Below, piece by piece: positions 4,951-9,280 of a stretch of 9,280 bases of DNA. The position numbers and the translations under genes were made by a program. Location of the stretch: assembly GCA_020725985.1 (NCBI GenBank), contig DYTM01000028.1, positions 1 to 9,280 on the forward strand, in the 5' to 3' direction. The notes under the pieces were generated by a model. The model ran no database searches and was not told the DNA's origin. It saw only the letters and a list, made by a program, of their open reading frames with translations. The stretch's first letter is position 1; each line of letters starts with the position of its first letter. Source of the stretch: Methanomassiliicoccus sp. (GTDB lineage: Archaea; Thermoplasmatota; Thermoplasmata; Methanomassiliicoccales; JACIVX01).

Positions 4951-5742
4951 ATGAGGATCGCCGACATCATCGATATTCTCGACAACTACTCCGTCACCCC
5001 AAGGAAGCGCAGGGGGCAGAACTTCCTCGTCGACGAGAGGGTTGCGAATCGGGAAATAGAGTACGCACAGATCGATTCTGACGAGACGGTCCTCGAGATC
5101 GGACCGGGCCTCGGGATGCTCACCTGGCGCTTGGTGGAGCGGGCGAAGAAGGTGATAGCGATCGAGAACGACGCCGGCCTCGCCCGATACAATCGCGATC
5201 GGTTCGGGGAGAGGATCCAGTTGATCGAGGCGGACGCTCTCGAAGTCAGATTCCCTGGATTCCACAAGCTCGTGTCGAACATCCCCTACAGCATCTCCTC
5301 CCCCCTTCTCTTCAAGCTGCTCGACCACAAGTTCAGGCTCGGAATCATCATGATCCAGAAGGAGTTCGCGGAGAGGATGGCCGCTTCCTCTGGAGAAGAG
5401 GGCTACTCGCGGCTCTCGGTCAGCACCTACTATCGGGCGAAGTGCGATCTCCTCGAATTCGTCCCTAGGTCGAGGTTCTGGCCCGCCCCCGAGGTGGACT
5501 CCATGATCGTGAGACTTGAACCGAGAAGGCCGCCTTTCGCCGTGAGGGACGAGAAGGCGTTCTTCTCGCTCGTGGATCGACTGTTTCAGCATCGGAGGAA
5601 GAAGATCGGGACGATCCTGAAGATGCAGGGGATCGCTGCCGACAGCATCTCGGGGCTTCCTTTCATCGACGCGAGGGTGGAGACGCTCGCTCCCGAGGAG
5701 ATCGGCCGACTCTCGGACGCGATCCTTGAGATCACTTCCTGA
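4951..5742 (+). CDS. ksgA: 16S rRNA adenine dimethyltransferase KsgA/Dim1
   Basis: KsgA uses S-adenosylmethionine to dimethylate two adjacent adenosines in the terminal helix of 16S rRNA, a late checkpoint in small-subunit assembly. The 263 residues show the family motifs in order: GQNFLVD (22-28), the SAM-binding EIGPGLGMLT (49-58), the acidic E72 that contacts the SAM ribose, DAL (95-97), the catalytic NIPY (110-113), and RFWPAPEVDS before a C-terminal helical domain that contacts rRNA. Length is normal. The ATG lies 9 nt after the DUF655 stop. The ribosome site is weak (GAGCTGAG), so coupling to upstream translation is likely. Its last 11 bases overlap the 3' end of the convergent DUF1611 gene. 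Together with Rio1 and the Dim2-like protein, it places several small-subunit maturation factors in one region. Confidence 0.95.
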   Translation: MRIADIIDILDNYSVTPRKRRGQNFLVDERVANREIEYAQIDSDETVLEIGPGLGMLTWRLVERAKKVIAIENDAGLARYNRDRFGERIQLIEADALEVRFPGFHKLVSNIPYSISSPLLFKLLDHKFRLGIIMIQKEFAERMAASSGEEGYSRLSVSTYYRAKCDLLEFVPRSRFWPAPEVDSMIVRLEPRRPPFAVRDEKAFFSLVDRLFQHRRKKIGTILKMQGIAADSISGLPFIDARVETLAPEEIGRLSDAILEITS

Positions 5743-6802
5743 GCTGAGGGAACCGATCTACCAACGACTTCACCAACCTTCCGGCGCCTTCGGTCAGGAC
5801 GTCCACCGCCGGAATGCCGAACTCAGACTCGAGCGTGGCGCAGATCTCCCCTATCTGCCCTCGATCCAAGCCTTCATGATTGATGCCGAACGCGATGACG
5901 GGAGCGTTCGCGTACGCCTCGTACAGACCGATTTCCTTTCGAAGATCGGGCATCGGAAGCTTCAGCTCGGGATCGTAGGTCCTGTACTTCCTCCCAGGCG
6001 CATGCTGCAGTATGATCGCGCTGGGACTTGACGCGGAAATGATAGCCCTCGTCCCGCATACATAGGCGGGGTGGGTCAGGGAGCCCTGGCCCTCGACAAC
6101 GATGACCTGGGGCCTCTGCTCCGACCAGGCCTGATAGACTGCGTTCTCCAACTCGCCCACCATGTAGTCGCCCTGGATCGCATCGATAGGGACACCGTAC
6201 CTCGCGCCCTGCAGGAGGCCCGTCTGTCCGGTCGCAACAAACTCGGCCTTGATTCCCTCCCCACTCAGCGCCTCCGTCAGCTCGATCGCTGTCGTTCTTT
6301 TCCCAATCGCGGCATCCGTGCCCAGAACGGGTATCCTCAGTGCGTCGATTCTCCTCGCGAGGTTTCGATACTTGTGCATCAGGCTCAGGGGAGGTTCCCG
6401 CCGGATATCCTGTATCGTCGCGCCGCTAGACAGCGCGATTTCCGCGAATTCCCTGTCATCGCCCAGGAACTCGTGGAGACCCACTATCACGCTGATCCCT
6501 CTGAGAAGAGCCTCCCGGATGACCGGCCTGAAATCCTTGGGCAGCATCCCGCCCACGGTGGCGACTCCAATGATAATGTACTGAGGGAGCTGCGTCCCCG
6601 GACCGAGCGCGTCGGTCAACGAGGAGTAGATTGGAATGTTTCTCCTCACTCCGTCAACGACCTCGCCCGCGTCCTTCCCCGCCTGGCTGCTGTCGATGAC
6701 ACCGATGATCCTGTACTTCTTGGAATACCTGACGAGGCCTCTCGCGGTCTTTCCGGTCGTCGTCGCCAGCTTTCCTTCACACAGAATTAGCGCCTCGTTC
6801 AT
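5732..6802 (-). CDS. DUF1611 family protein, DgcN-like P-loop enzyme
   Basis: The protein has 356 residues in two parts. The N-terminal Rossmann-like domain (about 1-140) holds the conserved IDSSQAGKDAGEVVDGV and IIIGVATVGGMLP stretches. The C-terminal P-loop domain (about 155-356) holds the Walker A-like GTDAAIGKRTT (161-171) and the family signature EGQGSLTHPAY (237-247). Some bacterial members (DgcN) acetylate D-glutamate in a catabolic pathway with the enolase-superfamily partner DgcA; others are uncharacterised. No DgcA, racemase or amidase gene lies in this window, so the substrate here is unknown. It is on the opposite strand from the ksgA operon and is probably transcribed alone from a promoter near 6831, with a palindrome just upstream. 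There is no good ribosome site, so a near-leaderless mRNA is likely. Confidence 0.85.
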   Translation of the reverse strand: MNEALILCEGKLATTTGKTARGLVRYSKKYRIIGVIDSSQAGKDAGEVVDGVRRNIPIYSSLTDALGPGTQLPQYIIIGVATVGGMLPKDFRPVIREALLRGISVIVGLHEFLGDDREFAEIALSSGATIQDIRREPPLSLMHKYRNLARRIDALRIPVLGTDAAIGKRTTAIELTEALSGEGIKAEFVATGQTGLLQGARYGVPIDAIQGDYMVGELENAVYQAWSEQRPQVIVVEGQGSLTHPAYVCGTRAIISASSPSAIILQHAPGRKYRTYDPELKLPMPDLRKEIGLYEAYANAPVIAFGINHEGLDRGQIGEICATLESEFGIPAVDVLTEGAGRLVKSLVDRFPQLRK

Positions 6803-6830
6803 CGTGACATCCAGAGAGAGAACGGAAGGA

Positions 6831-6837
6831 AATAAGA
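6831..6837 (-). promoter_or_regulatory. Weak TATA-like element of the DUF1611 gene
   Basis: On the minus strand, TCTTATT within a T-rich stretch is centred about 32 bp before the ATG (6802). Transcription would start close to the codon. The match to the archaeal TATA consensus is partial. Confidence 0.4.
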
Positions 6838-6845
6838 AAAAGGTT

Positions 6846-6869
6846 GTGAGCGATTCGACCTGCGCTCAC
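6846..6869. promoter_or_regulatory. Palindromic operator candidate GTGAGCG-N10-CGCTCAC
   Basis: GTGAGCG (6846-6852) and CGCTCAC (6863-6869) form a perfect 7-bp inverted repeat with a 10-nt spacer. Half-site centres are 17 bp apart, compatible with a dimeric helix-turn-helix regulator. It lies immediately upstream of the DUF1611 TATA-like element, where archaeal activators usually bind. No neighbouring regulator gene is seen. Confidence 0.4.
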
Positions 6870-7100
6870 CCGTTTTCCGGAGATCCTCTCTACCGCGAAG
6901 GCGGAAACCCAGCCTGATATCTCTTCTCGTGCCAAGGAAATCCTTCACCGAGAACGCTGCGGCGACAGTTGTTTCGTGGGAAAGGAGGCGCGATTGCGGT
7001 GCCCCGCTTCACAGGCGGTCGACGACGACTGGCGCCCAAGAGAATACCAGGGTGACAATCCTTTTCTTCGGGAACAACATGATTCCGCTCGAGGGAAGAA

Positions 7101-7913
7101 ATGATGACGATCCTCTCGATCGCGGAAATTGGGAAGAGGCTGGTCAAGGCAGGAAGGCTAGAGACGAGACCCGTCTGCGCATACGGTGCGAAGGTGGTGC
7201 CATGCAACGCCGTGCCGTCTGGCATGGTAGAACGGTGCGTCGGCAAGACGATCTACAGGCTCGCAATCAGCGAAGGCGCGCCCCCGATTTACCTGGGCGA
7301 GGGTATGCTCGACGGCGTGTGTCCCGGTGCCCAGGCCTTCCTGGGGTATTCCCCCCTCAATCCCGACACCAAGCACTTCATCTCGTCCGGAAGGAAGGAC
7401 GTGATGAAAGGGGCGGCGGAACATTACAAGGCGAATCCCGACCTGGCCGAGGGAAGTCTCAGGGCGATGGGAAGAATATCGCCCATTGGGAAGTTCCTCG
7501 TCGTGCAGGCGTGCGAGGACCTTCCGTTCGATGACCCGGGCGTCAGATCCATCCTCTGTGTCGGGCGAGCGGAGCAGATCAGAAACCTCTGCGGCCTCGT
7601 CCATTTCAGATCGTCGGATATCTTCGGATCGACCGTCATGCCGTGGGGCCCGATGTGCGCATCCTTCGTCACCTATCCCTCAGGCATGGCGGACAAGGTT
7701 CCCCGGGAAGCAGCGTTCATCGGTCCGGTAGAGCCAGGAGGCAACTCTTGGTTCCCTGAAGACCATCTCGCGATAGCGATGCCGATCTCGATCGCTCGGG
7801 GAATGTGCGATGACCTCGAGCACTCCTTCATCGTGAAGAGACCAGGAACCGCCTTTCCAAGGAGGAGAGTGGATTTGACCTCTTCGCCACGATCCGCGCC
7901 CGGGAAAGCTTGA
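7101..7913 (+). CDS. DUF169 family protein, cysteine-rich
   Basis: This belongs to a family of unknown function common in anaerobic archaea and bacteria. The 270 residues show the family blocks LGEGMLDGVCPGAQAFLGY (65-83), LCGLVHFRSSDIF (163-175), MPWGPMCASFVTYPSGMADK (180-199), AAFIGPVEPGGNSWFPEDHLAIAMPI (204-229) and MCDDLEHSFIVKRPG (235-249). Nine cysteines (26, 35, 46, 74, 138, 153, 164, 186, 236) are spread through the chain. Several lie within family blocks, which hints at metal or cofactor binding, though none forms a CxxC pair. There is no signal peptide or membrane segment, so it is probably cytosolic. The start could be ATG 7101 or ATG 7104; GAGGG (7091-7095) lies five or eight bases before them and slightly favours the second. 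It converges on the MFS gene 112 bp downstream. Confidence 0.85.
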   Translation: MMTILSIAEIGKRLVKAGRLETRPVCAYGAKVVPCNAVPSGMVERCVGKTIYRLAISEGAPPIYLGEGMLDGVCPGAQAFLGYSPLNPDTKHFISSGRKDVMKGAAEHYKANPDLAEGSLRAMGRISPIGKFLVVQACEDLPFDDPGVRSILCVGRAEQIRNLCGLVHFRSSDIFGSTVMPWGPMCASFVTYPSGMADKVPREAAFIGPVEPGGNSWFPEDHLAIAMPISIARGMCDDLEHSFIVKRPGTAFPRRRVDLTSSPRSAPGKA

Positions 7914-8025
7914 GCTATCGCATCGATCTACCCTCCGCATCCAGACAAAGATGGTCGAGGTGCCCGTTTCCTATGCTCCGCTTGGCGGGAAGGAGGTGGG
8001 AAACCATGCGGTCGCACCTCGCTCC

Positions 8026-9280
8026 TCAGGCGCCGTTCCCCGCCTCCTCAAGATTCATGAGGGAGGGAATGAAGAATGCGGCGACGCCAAGGATGAGCAT
8101 CGGGAGCCCGGCTAGCAGGAACCAGGGCTGAGGACCCATCACGTCCGCGACCGGTCCCGCGACCGCGAGTCCCAGAGGGGAGGCGGCGGTGACGAGGCTT
8201 CCGAGGATGGAGAAGACCCTCCCCTGTATGTTCACAGGCACGGTCTTCTTGAACACGGCGATGAAGGACCCGTTCACGATCGGCAGCATGAGCCCGACAA
8301 ACAGAAGTGCGGCGACAGCGATGGCGAACCCTTCGGAAGGGACGACACCTACCACCGCCGTTCCGAGGCCCATCAGGGCGAGGGCCGTGAAACCGCCGAC
8401 GACACTCTTCTTCAAGCCGCCCCATACTCCGAGGGCGAGCCCTCCCGCCAGCATTCCGATGCCCACTGCCGCCTCCATCGTAGCGAACTCTATCGCCCCG
8501 AGATGGAAATGATCGAGGACGAGGATCGGAGTCAACGTGAAGGCGGGCGTCAGGAGGAGGTTGACGAGCATGAAGATGAAGATGAGCGCCATGATTCCTG
8601 ACCAGGAGCGCATGAAATGGATCCCTTCCCTCAATTCCCTGACTATGGAGGCACTCCTGTCTTTCTCGATCGCGACCGGTTCGGGAATTCTTATGAAGAT
8701 CAAAGGCAACATCGCCAGCAATGCTGTGATTATGTCGATGGAGAGAATTCCATGGATCGGGAGGAGAACGAATAGGATGGCGGCGAGAGGAGGGGCGAGA
8801 ACGCTCGCCAGACCGTGCAGGGCCTGATTCAGGCCGCCTATTCTCGCGAGATGCTCCTCCGGCACCATCAACGTCGTAGCAGCCTGCATGGCCGGCCAGT
8901 GGAACGACTGGAACGTCGAGCGCAGGAGCATGACTACATAAATGTGCCATATCTCGACCGAGCTAATCGCGAAAAGAACCACGAGGACAAACGTCGAGAG
9001 GGCGATCAGCCCGTCCGCGGCAATCATGACCCCCCTCCGCTTCCATCGGTCCACGAGGACGCCTGCCACAGGGGCGAACAGCACCTGCGGCAGCAGGGCC
9101 ATGATGCTCGCGATGGCGAGAACCGTTGCCGAGCCGGTCGTGAAGGTCAACCACCAGACGAGGGCGAACTGCACAAGCTGGCTCCCGAAAAGAGAAAAGG
9201 CCTGGCCGGTCCAGATGGTGAGGAATCTTCTCTTCCACCTCGACCGGAACTCCTCGCTCGATGCCTCCGGGACATCAACC
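8026..9280 (-). CDS. MFS transporter, drug-exporter type (5' end off window)
   Basis: About 417 residues are visible. In-frame coding continues from GTG 9174 to the right edge with no stop, reading ...RRFLTIWTGQAFSLFGSQLVQFALVWW, which supplies the first transmembrane helix. The true start therefore lies beyond 9280 and the 9174 codon is internal. Roughly twelve hydrophobic segments are present. The loop after helix 2 carries the major-facilitator motif GVLVDRWKRRG. The family resemblance is to proton-driven exporters of the macrolide/tetracycline type, but the substrate cannot be read from sequence. The protein ends with a short polar tail, ...MNLEEAGNGA. It is convergent with the DUF169 gene. 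The gap between them holds a weak 6-bp inverted repeat (7993-7998 with 8015-8020) that might help end transcription. Confidence 0.88.
   Translation of the reverse strand, partial: VDVPEASSEEFRSRWKRRFLTIWTGQAFSLFGSQLVQFALVWWLTFTTGSATVLAIASIMALLPQVLFAPVAGVLVDRWKRRGVMIAADGLIALSTFVLVVLFAISSVEIWHIYVVMLLRSTFQSFHWPAMQAATTLMVPEEHLARIGGLNQALHGLASVLAPPLAAILFVLLPIHGILSIDIITALLAMLPLIFIRIPEPVAIEKDRSASIVRELREGIHFMRSWSGIMALIFIFMLVNLLLTPAFTLTPILVLDHFHLGAIEFATMEAAVGIGMLAGGLALGVWGGLKKSVVGGFTALALMGLGTAVVGVVPSEGFAIAVAALLFVGLMLPIVNGSFIAVFKKTVPVNIQGRVFSILGSLVTAASPLGLAVAGPVADVMGPQPWFLLAGLPMLILGVAAFFIPSLMNLEEAGNGA

Larger units (their letters stand above)
6803..7100. other. 298-bp divergent intergenic region
   Basis: This region separates the minus-strand DUF1611 gene from the plus-strand DUF169 gene. 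The left 70 bp hold the DUF1611 promoter and a perfect 7-bp palindrome. The remaining 230 bp, about 6870-7100, contain no convincing gene, RNA or TATA box for the DUF169 gene. Open frames crossing it are out-of-frame shadows. Confidence 0.6.

Noticed and set aside
4870..5592. Long minus-strand frame opposite ksgA (also 2592-3308 and 533-994)
   Set aside because: These are shadows of GC-rich plus-strand genes. They have low-complexity, Arg/Asp/Leu/Pro-rich translations and no recognisable domains or ribosome sites.
6071..6790. Plus-strand frame opposite the DUF1611 gene
   Set aside because: It is antisense to a clearly recognised protein and has no family features or promoter.
7993..8020. Terminator hairpin between the DUF169 and MFS genes
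   Set aside because: The stem is only 6 bp with a 16-nt loop and no T tract on either strand, so it is too weak to list as a feature.
8048..8950. Minus-strand frame within the MFS gene
   Set aside because: It is the same strand shifted by one frame, gives an Arg/His/Pro-rich sequence with no membrane segments, and is a shadow of the transporter.

Overview
The window is archaeal chromosome, most likely from a GC-rich euryarchaeote (perhaps a Thermoplasmatota-type lineage; that placement is a guess from gene order and composition, not a tree). The evidence is archaeal or archaeo-eukaryotic proteins (aIF1A, Rio1, a Dim2/Pno1-like KH protein, Pus10, L21e, Rpb4/RpoF, DUF655), a tRNA with a bulge-helix-bulge intron, and TATA-type promoters, some placed for leaderless transcripts.

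Layout. 1-190: an 80-bp tandem repeat that runs off the left edge. Its junctions form long hairpins, and it carries copies of the 3' end of the neighbouring tRNA. 215-311 (-): tRNA-Glu(UUC) with a 22-nt intron and an imperfect acceptor stem. 515-2176 (+): aIF1A, rio1 and the KH protein, a compact ribosome-biogenesis and initiation operon. 2177-2513: 337 bp without a convincing gene, ending in the pus10 promoter, which a perfect 9-bp inverted repeat flanks. 2514-5742 (+): pus10, rpl21e, rpoF, DUF655 and ksgA, a tight operon for tRNA modification, ribosome, RNA polymerase and rRNA methylation. 5732-6802 (-): a DUF1611 (DgcN-like) protein, convergent with and overlapping ksgA. 6803-7100: a divergent intergenic region with a 7-bp palindromic operator candidate. 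7101-7913 (+): a cysteine-rich DUF169 protein. 8026-9280 (-): an MFS exporter whose N-terminus lies beyond the right edge.

The left two-thirds is conserved information-processing machinery: aIF1A acts in initiation, Rio1, the Dim2-like KH protein and KsgA in small-subunit maturation, Pus10 modifies tRNA T-loops, and L21e and RpoF are ribosome and polymerase subunits. The right third is accessory metabolism and transport with no obvious shared pathway.

I found no complete new defence or mobile system. The least explained signal is the structured repeat array joined to the tRNA-Glu 3' end. After it come the inverted repeat around the pus10 promoter, the palindrome upstream of the DUF1611 gene, and an apparent CUG start codon in the DUF655 gene.
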